Below, piece by piece: positions 1-12,536 of a stretch of DNA of 64,000 nt. A program made the translations under genes and the position numbers. The notes beneath the pieces were generated by a model, which saw only the letters and a program-made list of their open reading frames with translations, was not told the origin of the DNA and searched no databases. This DNA is from Hymenolepis diminuta (Eukaryota > Platyhelminthes > Cestoda > Cyclophyllidea > Hymenolepididae): the NCBI GenBank assembly GCA_900708905.1, contig CAADRB010000032.1, positions 186,001 through 250,000 on the forward strand, written 5' to 3'. How positions within the stretch are numbered: the first letter of the stretch is position 1; every line of letters begins with the position of its first letter.

Positions 1-330
1 ATTCAATTATTACAATTTCTTGATATCGGCTTGAGCAAACACAGTTTATGGAGGTCTGCTAACTTCCAATCATTTGAAGTGAAAACGAAATAAAGCGGCC
101 AGACCGATCCTTCTTGATTAAATAATACAGGTCAATAGGCGTCGAACATCGTGGATAAGCCTTTGTTGCAACTCAAGGGCCGAATGGCGAAATTTTTATT
201 TTGGAATGTGAACTGTCCATTTAGTAAACATTGTACTACTCGAATCCAAAAATCAAATGAAGTATGACTCTCTGATACCTTGACGTCGCTCTCTGTATCT
301 TTTTCATCCTCTCTCTTATAGTATATTCGC
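1..330 (+). repeat. R1 repeat, copy a (3' part of a decayed gene family)
   Basis: This is degenerate sequence alignable by eye to 44240-44570, 46240-46570 and 51110-51420. The best-kept block, around 240-260, contains caaaaatcaaatgaagta, followed by a gctctctgtatc-type stretch and a pyrimidine-rich end near 310-325. Upstream, an acagttta...ctgc block (41-61) and an agaccgatcc block (101-110) match the same order in the copy at 46.2-46.3 kb, which is joined to coding-like sequence. The copy is cut by the window start. No open frame survives. The alignment was done by eye, so the limits are approximate. Confidence 0.6.
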
Positions 331-472
331 TACATAAAGTAAATTCGTTCAACATACCGTATCAGCTACAATTTATTATGCATCAGCTCATTATTCGATG
401 GAATCTTGTGACAATTCGATTTAGTTTTGATCAATTTTATTTCGAGGTATTGCGGTTAATCTCATACTATTT

Positions 473-1747
473 TCAGGTTGTAACAGAAGTTCTCTCCTAT
501 TTTAAATTTGCTTTGAAATGAAAATTTTGTCAAAAATACATTTATTTAGTGTTTAACATAGTCACCATTATTATTCATTATATCTTCCCATCTTGTCATA
601 AACGTTCTCATTCCTTCTTCAGAGAATTAAGCCAGCTTGGACTCAAAAAACAACTTGCTTCAATCCGACCTCTTCTATTGAAGTAGGCCTTTGTTCTATT
701 AAATGATTCTGCAAGCTTCTGAAAAGATGAAAATCGATTGGCGCAAGAGAAGATCGGGAGAATATGGTGGGTGATGCATAACTTCTCAGTCAATTTCTTC
801 AACGAAATTTTTGGTTGCTCTTGAAGTGTGGGGTTCGGCATTGTCATGGTGCAGAATCACTCCTTTTTCGATTAATCAAAGAAGGGCGTTTTTCCTGTCG
901 TTAACTCCTTTTAAACGAATTGGCTGCTGTCGGTAAACTTACGATGTTGTTGATTAAATATCACTCATTATTTCATAATAAATAATTCCCTTCAAATCGC
1001 ACCATATACACAAAAGAATTTTTTCAGGTGCAGTCCGCTTCACAGTTGTGAAATTGGCTTTGAACCACAACTCAGCCACTGTCCTTTGCGCTTAACATTG
1101 TTGTAAGGAATCTACTTCTCGTCGTCAGTTATGATTCGGTCTAAAAAGGTGCCTGAAGTTCACGAGAACGCAGTGAAACACAACAGGTCACACGCTGTTG
1201 CTTGTCGATTTCTAACAAATTCCATTTCCCATGTGGGACCCGTTTGCAAACCTTTGAGACTTTGCCAAGTCTTTTCATTTCCCTATGTATGTATGTTGAT
1301 TTTGCTCGGTTTTCTAGTAGTGCAGATTGGATTTTCATCAATGGCAACTTGCGATTGCTCAGATTTGAGTTTTTTGAGCATCCTGCTTTCGGTTCATCTT
1401 TCAGGCTGAAGTCATCCTTTTTGAAACGTGAAAGCCACCTTCTGCAGTCTTTTCACTCACAACATCATTTTCATAAATGTCTGAGTGTTTTTGCTGATGA
1501 GCTTGGCGTACTTCCTTTATGAAATTCAAACAGTAAAATACGCCTGATATGCCCTTTATTTGGAGTCACATTAGGGCTAGAAATAGTTGTTAATAAGGAT
1601 AATTATCACACAATCTGTTTGAAGAAAGAAGAAATAATATTTTATTAATTACCAATGATGAGCATTCAACATTAACAAGCTAAATTGAAGTAATCGTGCT
1701 CTAAACACGCAGGTCAAAAATTGGACAGAACTTCTGTTACAACCTCA
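473..1747 (-). mobile_element. Decayed mariner transposon, copy 1
   Basis: A 1.28-kb element is bounded by inverted ends. The left end reads tcaggttgtaacagaagttc and the right end is its near complement, finishing acttctgttacaacctca. A TA follows the right end, as expected for mariner target duplication; the left TA has decayed. The length is normal for mariner (about 1.3 kb). The interior, read on the minus strand, matches the copy at 46914-48204 throughout and encodes broken transposase. It is a non-autonomous fossil. Confidence 0.85.
608..1571 (-). pseudogene. Mariner transposase pseudogene (copy 1)
   Basis: On the minus strand a start codon at 1571-1569 opens a typical mariner N-terminus (LLFEF then HKGS, with the HTH region further on). 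The frame is then lost several times through the helix-turn-helix and catalytic parts. The motif region for the second catalytic Asp (H-D-N-A) lies around 840-850 in a different frame from the longest surviving ORF (608-847). That ORF is therefore a frame-shifted remnant, not a protein. Family transposases are about 345 residues of the DD34D superfamily; this one cannot yield a full product. The N-terminal HKGS segment is intact here, whereas copy 2 has a stop at the same place, so the two copies decayed independently. Confidence 0.8.
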
Positions 1748-4700
1748 TAAGTGACCGGCGTACTGGCGTAAAGTACCATACCATAAATAAACAGCATGTA
1801 CTTTTGCAGTGCTTCTCAGATCATCTAAGCTGATAACCAACATGAGCTAACACCAAATTTTTTGTTATAACTGTGTCATAAATGTCTTCAAATTTGAAAT
1901 CATTTCAATCTATTGTGGGAGAATAAATTCTTTCCGTTTATAAATTGGCACGCGTAAACAGCTTAAAATAGCTGAAAAGGTTTAAAGACTCATTGCAATA
2001 AGTATCTTAAAAAAAGTTTTAAATACTTTGCGATAAACTGAATAAAAATGACACTTTACTTCATCGTTACGTTCAAAATGCATTTAAATTTAGTAAAATT
2101 TGCCTTATTTTTTAAATGATTTTGCCCCAATAGCAAATCCAAATTTTACAAGAGTGAACTATTTTAGTGATTGAAAACGTGACAATGGCAGATATGGGAA
2201 AAATTTTGGAATATATTCTCCCCTTCTAAATATACAGTTCGCGGCGAGCACATGATATGAAATTTCGGTCTGTCAAAGTTGCAATATCACATGAAGCTCT
2301 TTTTGCGTTCGCAAGGTAATTTGTCTATTGCACATCACTTCAACTGTCAAAATGGAAATAGGATCTGAGTTGAAAAGTCCTTGTAGATGTTAAAAAATGA
2401 GGATTACAGGAATGATTACTGGCGCTACTGACCTCGCATTAACTAGTGATTTTAACTTCATAGAAAATGTGTTAGGCAGAATAAAGCAAGGTTAATTAAA
2501 TATGCTATTAGAATCAAAGTTCTCAATAAACATTTTAAAATAGTTTTAATTTATGCAGACAATTTTTAAACGCTTGAAATATAATATGATACAAAGACAC
2601 AATGATACAAAACGTTCTCCTAATGTTATAAACAGTGCAAACTCAGTCTATTTCCAAAATGCCAGGTGGGTTTTAGGGTATTCTGCAATCAAATTTACCT
2701 GCCGTCTGTTTATGTATTTTACCCAATTCCTACCTCTGTTGTTGCTACCTTAACCCCACGGAGGTATGTTGGCGCTTCTCCGTTCAAATGGGTAAGTTAT
2801 TTCACATTTTACAACTAAGACAAGGTCGCAACCGTTTTTTTCTTCCTCCCATATGTTTGCAACCATACTAGTTCGTTTTCAATGAAATCAGAGAACGAAC
2901 GTTATTGCCCGTTACTATGTAATACCGTGAAATATTCAACAGGGTGTTATTTTCACAGTTGAGTAAGATATTGTCATGGGCCAAAATACCATGTCCAAGA
3001 TGAAATGTGGCCTGGACAGAGTTGAGCAGACTTCATAGAGACCAGGAGATAAAGAAACTATATTTGCGGGAAATTAGGTGATGTGTCTTGAATGTTCGTA
3101 TGGAGGGTATGTAAAAGTTCATTCCGAATTCGATCAAGTACCCAAAGTCGTTTATCATAACAAGAATTACTGCAGGCGTTAAAGATTATAAGTGGATTCT
3201 CGGCAGGTGATCACACAGTCCGAGGCTAAATGTGGGTTCTTGGCAGATAATCACAGCAAATTCCTCACTATCTCAAACTAATTTGTAACCTTAGGTTACA
3301 GTTCCAGCTCCTACCACCAAATCAAGCAGCAAGCTCCTATCTATGGCGGAAAATCCAGCACATTTTTTGATCTCACTCCTGCGGCATCCACATACGCACG
3401 ACATTGTAAGCCTTCTACGTACCTTCCCCTCTGCTAATTATCGTTTAAGCTCTGCTTTTTACCATATTCTTCCCATTTACAACCCTTTGCTTTAATTCTT
3501 GATATCAGGTAATTCTAGAACTGTCTAGCTAAATATAAATTAATCGTGTTATTCCGATCCTACGAGATTTATCCACTTATGCTTCCCTGCATGTTCCTCC
3601 TAAATATTTGTGATCAACTATTTTAATATAGCTCTCTTGGAAGCATAAACTTAGAGGCTTATTTTCATAAACCAACCTTGATTATGGATTTTTATGCTTG
3701 CATTTGACCGGTTTTATAATTAACGGTTATCTTTGGTGGGCTCATGGAAGCTTTTACCTCCTAATGATATATTGCTAATTTTAAGAGAAATGTCACAAAC
3801 CCTCATGGCAAGCATCCAGACGGAAAGATCAAGCACAGATCAACGATGTGTAAAATTAATTACTAATCGAACGATGTTAGTTTTTGATGCAGATCTACTT
3901 CCAATATTCTTGACTGTGCCTTCGTATGATACTTACGAAATTAAAGATGCTCTACGAATAAAAAAATACCTGTTTGCATGAATATAAACATTTGAAATAA
4001 ACATTAATAGCAAAAGCCAGAAAAAAGTGTACTTTGATTTGAAGCTCATCTATCATTTATCCTTTATTTATCATTATTATGCCCAACCACTTAAATTAAC
4101 CAATTGTAAAATAGGCTCTGGTAATTGACAATATGTAATTTGAACTTAAGAACATTTTAACATGAACTTTCAGCTATATTCAGAAACTAAGAAAGTGTAA
4201 ACCTGAAATCAAATTACTATTTCTTGATCCAATTTTTCCAAACCGGAAATGACCTGTTATATGACAACATTTCCCATCTTCATATTACTCTACCGGTACT
4301 CTTGCACCAATACAATCCTCATCCCCGTTAAAGGGATTGGTAAATCAAGTTAAATGTGTTGATATTTCTTCACTATTAAATGGCTAAGGGTATCGTCTTA
4401 TTTAAAGATATTTAATTAAAACTTTTAAACTATTAAACAGAAGTCTTTTCGACGACTTTCTGTTTCTCTTACTACTAAACCATCTCTAATACCGCTATAA
4501 CCACTATTACTACCACCACTGCTACAATTACTAAGCTTATGTTTTATGATGCAATTTTTATTCTTCTTCTCTTTGTTCTCCTTACTTAAATTTGTATTTG
4601 ACTATTATATTTTTTCCTATTTGTAGGCGCCTTTCACCGACGGAAATCCATACAGTTTTTTGTCCCACCATGGGCAACAAATAATAAATGAATAGTAATG

Positions 4701-6389
4701 ATGATGGATCGAAATGAAAATTATCGAGTGGTACATCGCAAATGAGAGCAAACGGATGAGAATAGGACAAAAAATGAGTTAGTGGTACATGAATGAATAA
4801 ATGAATGATATCACGTAAAGGAATATAACAACACACTTATAATCTCAAGCCATAACTTTATTGGAACCACAAAATTCCTGTTTGATGAGTTTTATTTGTT
4901 GTGTTGAAACTGTAAAATAATTAAGCATAAACTTCTAGAATGAAATAATTTTTTGAACGTTTTTCATTTGATCAAAAAATTGGATTTTAGACACTCCGAC
5001 GAGTTCTGGTATTAACCTTCCTCAAGTTATTAACTTCTTAAAAAATCCCCATTTCTATCGGAATGTTCACATCCATTTTCTGACCAAAACTGGAAAAGAA
5101 CACGCTCTACTACAAATACCTGCAACTACATCTTATTACATCCTTTTTTCTCAACCTCTCAAGGTTTTTGATCCTCTAAATAAACTTTACTTATTACTCA
5201 TCCAGCTAAGCACCACCGTCAAATCTGCCAATCCCGTCAAATAAATTTAATCTGACATTTGTTCTCTGTAAAATTGGGCCATGAAACTCAGTAAAGGACA
5301 AGTAAAAAAAAGATTCTAGAAAATATGTCGATCAAATCATTAAATATATACGAATTTAAAAGAAATTTCTGCTTAAAATTATTTTTATAAGGCAATCAGC
5401 CTCAGCACATAAAACAAAAGCAATGTGAAAAAATAAATTTTGAATGCAACCTTATCATTTCCAACTGTAGTTTTCTATTTGTCAAGCTTCCAATTATACT
5501 GCTTTTTCCAATTAATCTTTCCGACATTATCTTTTCTGACATCTCTTTCAAGTCTTTCCAGTGTAGATGAATAACATATCCTTTCTCCTTTGTGACTTTC
5601 TCTTTATTTCTGTGGGTTATTCCTATTAATTATATATTTGAACTAAACTAGCGTTTCCTTTTCCTCTTTTGTTTATTTTCAGCTTGAGCATTTTCTTCTA
5701 CTATTCCAATGGTTTCTTTCCGTTCATGTCAATTGTTTTGCTCAAGTAAATCAAATTTCCCTCCTCACACAATTTTACTTTGTACGATGTAATTTTGGAG
5801 TGCTTGTTAAACATAATAACACAAGTTGACCTTAAAGCTTAAAACTCCAAGATTGTTAGGTGTTCGCATTTAAAGCTACCTGCACAACTCACCGACGTTT
5901 TAAATGGATGAAATCACCATTTACTTCCTTCACGGTTTTCCATTTTTAACTTGCTCATCCGCATCCAAATATAGTGACACGTTTTTCTTTGTATGAATAA
6001 TTGTTGTTTCATATTACTATTGTGAATATCATCCGGAAATCCTAGATCTTTATTTAATGAGTTCTGTGAATGATGTCTTGTGTTCAGTGTAATATCGTAT
6101 CTATGTGTTCGGTTTTCCGACTGTTATGATCCTGTTTGCCTGACTTGCCAAGATAAATAATTTCTAGGCACAAAGAACCAGAGATGGGGTGACTAAACTC
6201 TATTGTCTCGCTGTATTTTTATCCAGTAAATTATTTTAAAATTAATAGGAAAGGTTAAGAAAGAAAGTACCTTGATCTGATAAAATAACTTTGACAAAGA
6301 GGATTATCTAAGGGCGAATTAGAAAAAAATATTTCGTGCTGTTAGGGTATTTTATTTGAACTGTCCATTCACGTCTACATTTGCTCTCT
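1748..6389. other. AT-rich stretch without a recognisable gene
   Basis: I see no supported gene. The longest open frames are the 82-codon frame at 3733-3981 (opening with TTG) and the 84-codon frame at 4582-4836; neither shows a known domain. A CT-rich low-complexity patch lies near 4440-4580. Splice-site-bounded exons of an unseen gene cannot be excluded. Confidence 0.4.
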
Positions 6390-6938
6390 TAGGCCTACTG
6401 CAAGAACAGGATTAAAGTTTAATAATGATCCTCTATTTATTTACGAAAAGTATTCCTTAATCAGATTCTTTATGAAAATAGTTTGGTTTTTCGTGCACGA
6501 AGCTGTAGTGGCGGTTTTACGATCTTATGACTCAAACGTCTATCTGTCGTGTCTAGAATAGTTTATTAGTTCTCCTATTTCCCCGTAACATTCCCTTTTC
6601 ATTTAAAAATATGCCTGCATTTTTACCTTTATGTGCGTCCTTGCCCAAGCGCCTTATATAGACTGTCTTAGTATTTCCAGTTATACACACACAGACCCAG
6701 ACACACTCTTCCCATTTATCTACTCGTACTCTCTCCTCTCATCTCATATCCTCCCTCTCTCTCATCTCATATCCTCCCTCTCTCTCATCTCTCTTACTCA
6801 CTCGAATTCTCATCGTGGTTTACTCAATATACTTTGGCTTACAAAATTCTTTGATTCTGCTCTTTGGAACTGTTGTTTGCTGTTGTTAGAACATTGTCTT
6901 AACTTTAGGATCTGGTTCTGATTCATTTAGCTCCGACA
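6390..6938 (+). mobile_element. Solo-LTR-like repeat, copy A
   Basis: The whole stretch aligns by eye, collinearly, with the reverse complement of 53169-53700. Landmarks in order are a gtagtg block near 6508, a tctatctgtc block near 6540, a cttgcccaag block near 6640, acacacacagac near 6685, a long CT-rich tract at 6715-6800, tgttgtttgctgttgtt near 6870 and gatctggttc near 6910. It ends in ...ccgaca followed by ttaggtgacac, which resembles the primer-binding-site position of Ty3/Gypsy elements (the other copy has ttggcgacc there). The LTR identity is inference from these landmarks. No adjoining gag-pol is visible, so it is probably a solo or truncated LTR. Confidence 0.55.
6741..6790 (+). repeat. 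23-bp tandem repeat in CT tract
   Basis: The unit atctcatatcctccctctct plus ctc (23 bp) occurs twice in direct succession (6741-6763 and 6764-6786), followed by a partial third unit. It is absent from the homologous CT tract near 53.33-53.38 kb, so it is a local expansion. Confidence 0.8.
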
Positions 6939-6950
6939 ATTAGGTGACAC

Positions 6951-9900
6951 AAAAAATTTGTTACTTCAATAAAGTAATTGTCAAAATATACGTTAATTCA
7001 TTAAAAGGTTCAACAGTATTTGTTTTTGGGTGATTAGAAAATGAGTGAACAAGTTATTTAAAATCACTAAGATTGATTATATTTGAAATATTATAATTTC
7101 TACGACGATTAAGAGCGTTGTGTATCTTACTGTTGATACTTGCAAAAATATATCAAAAGTGCACTTTTAACTGAGAGAGGTGCTGATAAGAGAGTTGATG
7201 TTCGTAAGCTCCCATCTGTGAGTGATAAGGTTGGACAAAATTTTTCTTTGCGTCTTACCTGTTAAACGTCAGTGTATACCCTGTGTCCTTTCCTTATAGT
7301 TATTAATTGCAAATCGCGATATCTTTTGATCCTTAAATCTAAGTCTTAATTCAAACTTGAAGTCCGGACTTTGACATGAAAAGCAATTTTGGGCCGGAAA
7401 TTGTATGTTTAATAAGTCAGAAAATTTCTATCAGACCAATTATTTCACCGACGAGCCACGTGTCTGTAGGCTCAACCACTACAAATATATCAACCACAAA
7501 TTTAATAAATAAATTTGCAGATGAGCATTAGATATCAGGGATAAAAATTGTCTGTTACTTAAAATTTTTGCTCATAATTACAAGTCCAGCTGAGTCCAAA
7601 GCCGCTCAAAGTGCACAGATCAAAATTTATTTTACATGTTGATTCACGGATCAGTTTAATGCTTAAACATGAGTACGAAAGTGGTTCTTGTTTTAACAAT
7701 TGGAGTTTTATAAATAAAGTACAAATTTCAAAAGTCTGAGCTTTATTATATAGTTTTACCTGTTAAACCGAACGTTTGCTCCTTCAGCAACCTGATAGTA
7801 CTTCGACAAACGTTACCTAATGACGCAGAGTTTGAGTTTTGTCCCGAGATGAATGATTTATTGTTCAAAGGTAGTATCTAACTTACTGTCAGTCATCAAT
7901 ATGCGGACCCGCGCTGCTACTAATTTCTTGACATTTAGTCCAGACAAGCTGTCATAGTTATTTCTTCAGTGATTCGACCTTCAAATTTAAATTATATAAG
8001 GAAATGATTTTTTATTTATCCTTATTTTTTTAATGAAGAAAGAGTCTTGGAGGTGAGTTTTAACAAGTCTGACTTAATGGTGGTTTAAGACTATTAAAGT
8101 GATGGTCAAGCCATATATACAACAACCCTTGTTCACTAATAGCGAGATGCATAGTTTAAAACAAGAATTACTATGATTGCGTACATTGTGTAGATTATGG
8201 TATGTTAGATTAGTGGTATACCATATCTTGTTATATTCGATGTAGTTACCCTAATAGAGTTATGCCCCTCATCCAAATAATCCTTAAACTTAACCCATTG
8301 ATAAGTTGACGCTCTACAATTTCTTGGCATCTTGATTATTTAACTAGTTTATTATAACAAAAGTAAAATTGGTCTGATCTAGATTTCAGCAGAAAAGTCT
8401 CTCCAATTAATACTAATGCTGTCTCTTAGTACACAAAGCTAGTTCTTAAAATCTACTTTGGGAGACGGGTAATCTGTCAAGACAACTCTGACTTTCACAT
8501 AGTGTCTAACCACGTGAAGTATGCTCCAAATCTATAATACGTGTAATTATTTGAGACAGACGGAAATTTGAAGAGAAATAGGCGAAAAAACTAATAGAAA
8601 AAAGAATACGAGCAATTGTCTAGTGGTGGCTCTGTAACGGGGTGGTTCACTCAGGCATTGAAAAAATTTTTTCGTTAAACATTGTACAAACAAGCAAAAA
8701 CACAACGGTATAATACTGAAAATTATGATAGAAACTTCATAATAATTCTGCAAGTTTCATCTGATTTAGTAGTAAATTGCGCTTCTGAGAACAAATAGAG
8801 GTCAAAATGCGAAAATAAAAAAGATGGATTAATATTGATTTCCCAAATCGGGATAAAACGGTTTCTTGAGTATAGTTGCTGTTACAGTATTGTCAAAGAT
8901 ACTAGTACAAATTAAGACCACTGAACATATTAAACCAATGATACTAGAAAAGGGAACAATGAATAATTAAGCAAAAAGGTCAAACCAAACCAGAAAAAAA
9001 TATTGTTAGGAAGAAGAGATTAGAACGCGATAATTCAGTCTGTGATGCCAGACCTATGCATTTCGTTCGTTAAACGTAAAGTGTGTTCATAGTCAATTAT
9101 CTGAATTCTCCTCTCTGAACATAGTTGAGCTGTATGAACTGAGACGAAAACAAAAGCTGAAAGATGCCAGAGAGCATGCACAAATTTATACATGAGTCAA
9201 TTAATTCTTTTTAGGTATTATGAAACTGAAACTGGCTAGGCAATGGTTTATAAGAAGAAACTTTCTTTAAAGGTTATCCTTATAATTTGCACTCAAATGT
9301 GGGGCAATAAAACAGGAGATAATCAAGATACCTCTATGTATTTTAAAAAGAAACAGCAGGCATTCCTTTCAAGTTTTATTTCCAAGAAATCCTTTTGCTG
9401 GTATTATAGATATGATTTATGTGTAATGATGATAATTAAACGCAAGGGAATAAAAGTTCCGAATGAGATATATTTCTTAAAATGGAAAAAATTGACGGAA
9501 AATAGGTACCTTGCGCTACTGAGTTACAGTAATAACTAAGAGACAGAAGCCCACGGAAATCTCACGTTTTGACTCATCGGTAATTTAAAAATTCATTTTT
9601 TAATTATATTTCATATTTTCCACATAATTTTAAATATCTTTTCAGTTAGATACATAAAAAAGTTTTAAATACTGACTCACCGTATATTCCAAATATTTCT
9701 GACCGACTAGTTGGCGAGTCTTTTATTTGGGTCAATCCGTAAGTTCTTTTAACATTTCAGATACATATATACATATACATTCACTGTTTAGGGTGTGGAT
9801 ATAGAGTAAAAAAAATAAAATGTTTGTGTCGAATATATCTGCAGACACGGCAGGTGTAATCAAGGTACAATATATCACTCTCGTGACCCTTTCATATCCA

Positions 9901-10710
9901 ATTCCAAAACAACCAATGGACTGCTGAGCATGAGGGAAGCATTGTATTAATAATGGATAATTTGATAAATAAATTGTATCATGGAACCGTTCTAGAAATA
10001 GAAATGGCTTGATTTATTTCCTAAATGTGAGCCAGCTCTGTTATTACTTTCTGAAGCCATTGTCAGTCGCTCAGTCATCTCAAGACAGCGCAAGTATTCG
10101 AGCGTAGAAATAATTTCAAATGAAATCATCTAAATTGACACGTTGACCAAAACAATTTTAGGAAATATTTGGGGAGTAATTATTCACTGGATTACACATG
10201 AAATGACGCGTCTCTTTAAAAGTTATTTTCAGTACCATTTTATTAATTCAACTTATATAGTTTAAATTTACATCATCATAATTTTTCTACACTAAGCGCG
10301 GGAGTGTCACCAACATCCATTCTTTAACATTAGACCGTTTTCAGGTCCACAAACTTTCTATTGTCAGATTAACATGAACTGAAATACAGAATTATGAAAT
10401 TCACTTAAATATTCACACTTATTTTTGGAAATCACTACCAATACAGATCTCATTCAATTATCTTAGCTGCTAGCGGACGGAAATATCTCAAGTAAATTAA
10501 AGTTGAAGAAAATCTTCAAATTCTACTTTTATTTTCCTATGTAAATTAAATGCCAGGTGTTAAACCCATTTCTTCTCCTCCACCTCTAGTTAAAATGAAC
10601 TAAACAAAAAAATATTAAGTTACGATTGTATGGTAAAATCTGTTTATTTATTTGATGGATTATGAATTTTAAGCAAAAATTAAAAAAAAATCTCCCTGAA
10701 ATTCACATAC
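6951..10710. other. AT-rich stretch without a recognisable gene
   Basis: Nothing convincing was found. The longest frames (8547-8753 minus, 9243-9539 plus) have no recognisable domain and AT-driven composition. TA-rich microsatellite-like sequence lies around 9758-9780. Confidence 0.4.
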
Positions 10711-10719
10711 GTTCAAGAA

Positions 10720-10825
10720 CCAATGAGAGCGTCACTGTCCTAAGCCCAATTGAAACACACCAAACCGTCTGATGGAATGCACTTAGCCAATAACATCATC
10801 ACAATCCCTACCAATCAACTGACGT
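10720..10825 (+). promoter_or_regulatory. CCAAT-box cluster upstream of the GPCR
   Basis: Four CCAAT boxes occur within 100 bp, at 10720-10724, 10746-10750, 10787-10791 and 10811-10815. A CRE-like half site, TGACGT, follows at 10820-10825. The cluster ends 50 bp before the GPCR start codon. No consensus TATA box is obvious at the expected spacing. CCAAT boxes are bound by NF-Y in animals, and multiple copies at this distance suggest the proximal promoter of the intronless receptor gene. Confidence 0.55.
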
Positions 10826-10874
10826 TCATTATAGAATAATTGATCACTGTCCATTCTGTATAGTATACAAAATA

Positions 10875-12035
10875 ATGGCAGAAACAAACTCATCCATAGC
10901 TCACAGAGAAATAATTTATTCACATTGGCTAATATTTGGACCTCTCTCATGTCCTGTAGCATTCCTTGGATTCGTAGGAAATTTATTCACACTCCAGACG
11001 TTATCACAACCTCAGCTTTCCTGCATTAATTCTAGTGTCTTCCTAAAGTTTCTTTCCGTTGCTGATGCCGCAATAATATTTTTCTACTTCATCAGTTTCA
11101 GTATCCCTGTACTAGCATCAAAAGAAGTAAATGACTGGATGGATAATTCCGCCTACTATAAAGTTATCTATCCTTTAGCTCTGATTTCTCAAACATGCGG
11201 TGTATACACCGTGGTCCTTTTCTCTATCGTCAGATATATAACAATTTGTCATCCATTTGGACTTCATTCTTTCAGAACCCGACGAGTTGCCAAAATAATG
11301 GTGAGCTGTATCTTTGCATTTGCCGTCATTTGCAACCTTCCTCGAGTTTTTGAGCATGTTCCTATCAAACTCCGCGTCTTTAATTCTACCTGTAACTGTG
11401 TCACAATAGAAAAAACCTGCCTCGGTGAACAGAATTTGTACGTTAAGCTCTATGTTTCCTATGGATATACTTTTGGAATCTTTGTAATTCCAGTGGGTAT
11501 TGTCTCCGTTCTGAATGCTCGACTGGGAGTTCTCTTACATCGAGTCCGACATGAATTTGCTGAAAAAAAGGATGATAAACCGGAGGGCAGTAATACTCTT
11601 TTTAATATGAGGCGGGATCATAAGCTCAATATTTTGCTAGACAGTCGATCGGAAAATTCAGAAATACCATTTCGTGGGCAAAGTGGCTTCATAGGAGATA
11701 AGTCGAGTGTTCGAATGACTCATGCTAGAGCAAGGGTCACAGGTCGACTATTTTGTTTAGTATCTGTTTTTATCGTCTTTCAATCACTTCCCATGATTGA
11801 CAACCTTATAATTGCATTTATGAGTGAACTGAAGGAAACTATACCAAACTATGACGATTTTTATGCGATTTGCCAATTTTCCGTCCTTGTGAACTCATCT
11901 ATAAACACTGTGCTTTATTGCTTCTTAGGCCAACGATTTCGAGCCGCGTTCAGGAAAATGATCCACCGATGGCAAGATGGTTGTTATACTTGTCTTAATC
12001 TTGTGAGTTGTCAACCATGCTCATTAACAAAGTAG
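10875..12035 (+). CDS. Rhodopsin-family GPCR, FMRFamide-receptor-like
   Basis: This is an intronless 386-residue seven-helix receptor, expected in the plasma membrane as a peptide receptor. Approximate helices are TM1 19-44 with the GN motif at G35-N36, TM2 56-80 with the A63-D64 pair, TM3 94-118, TM4 138-158, TM5 190-215, TM6 288-313 and TM7 330-350. TM3 ends V-R-Y (119-121), not D-R-Y, followed by the C-H-P typical of FMRFamide-type receptors (125-127). TM7 has N-T-V-L-Y (344-348) instead of NPxxY. The N-terminus carries an N-glycosylation sequon (N5). Intracellular loop 3 is long (about 222-288) and basic. The tail has cysteines at 370, 373, 379 and 382, possible palmitoylation sites. The ligand cannot be told from sequence; other peptide-receptor subfamilies remain possible. 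The start codon follows aaaata and sits 50 bp after a CCAAT cluster. Confidence 0.9.
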   Translation: MAETNSSIAHREIIYSHWLIFGPLSCPVAFLGFVGNLFTLQTLSQPQLSCINSSVFLKFLSVADAAIIFFYFISFSIPVLASKEVNDWMDNSAYYKVIYPLALISQTCGVYTVVLFSIVRYITICHPFGLHSFRTRRVAKIMVSCIFAFAVICNLPRVFEHVPIKLRVFNSTCNCVTIEKTCLGEQNLYVKLYVSYGYTFGIFVIPVGIVSVLNARLGVLLHRVRHEFAEKKDDKPEGSNTLFNMRRDHKLNILLDSRSENSEIPFRGQSGFIGDKSSVRMTHARARVTGRLFCLVSVFIVFQSLPMIDNLIIAFMSELKETIPNYDDFYAICQFSVLVNSSINTVLYCFLGQRFRAAFRKMIHRWQDGCYTCLNLVSCQPCSLTK

Positions 12036-12530
12036 AACGTTCTGTAATTTTAAACTTATCACTCATTTCAATTCCCTATGTAAAAGATGCATAATTTTCA
12101 AATTCCAATCCACGTATATTTGATTAAATGTATAGAGAAAAATGTAATTTTCTTGAAAAATGAGTGTTATCTGCATATATTTCAGTCTACTATTTGCAAC
12201 GTCTAATACAAACAATTATAAAGAAATAGAGATATTAAAAATGCTGGTAAATTAAGTCTTCGGGTGGATTTAGCCTGGCAACGGTATTGAAAATTGAAGC
12301 GACTTTATTTGGGAAATGTTAAAGTTTTACATGGAAAAACCAAAAAGCCTAATGCATATAACCTTTGATTTCCTTAGCAAAAACTTTGAAAAGTTTGTAA
12401 AGAAGATGCCAAATTTTCTTCTTTTCTATTATTTTCAATTTAAGTGACCTTTTCACTATTAAATGACCAAATGATTGTCAGTTAAATTACTATGATCCGA
12501 TGGTAATTCGTAATTTGTTCCCTTAACAAT

Positions 12531-12536
12531 AATAAA
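12531..12536 (+). terminator. Candidate poly(A) signal for the GPCR
   Basis: This is the first canonical AATAAA I noted on the + strand after the receptor stop codon; it would give a 3' UTR of about 0.5 kb. In AT-rich DNA this hexamer is common by chance. Confidence 0.3.

Noticed and set aside
608..847. 79-codon minus-strand frame as an independent gene
   Set aside because: It lies inside mariner copy 1 and is a shifted frame of the transposase catalytic region.
3733..3981. 82-codon frame as a small gene
   Set aside because: It opens at TTG with no ATG near the start, no domain and no promoter or splice context.
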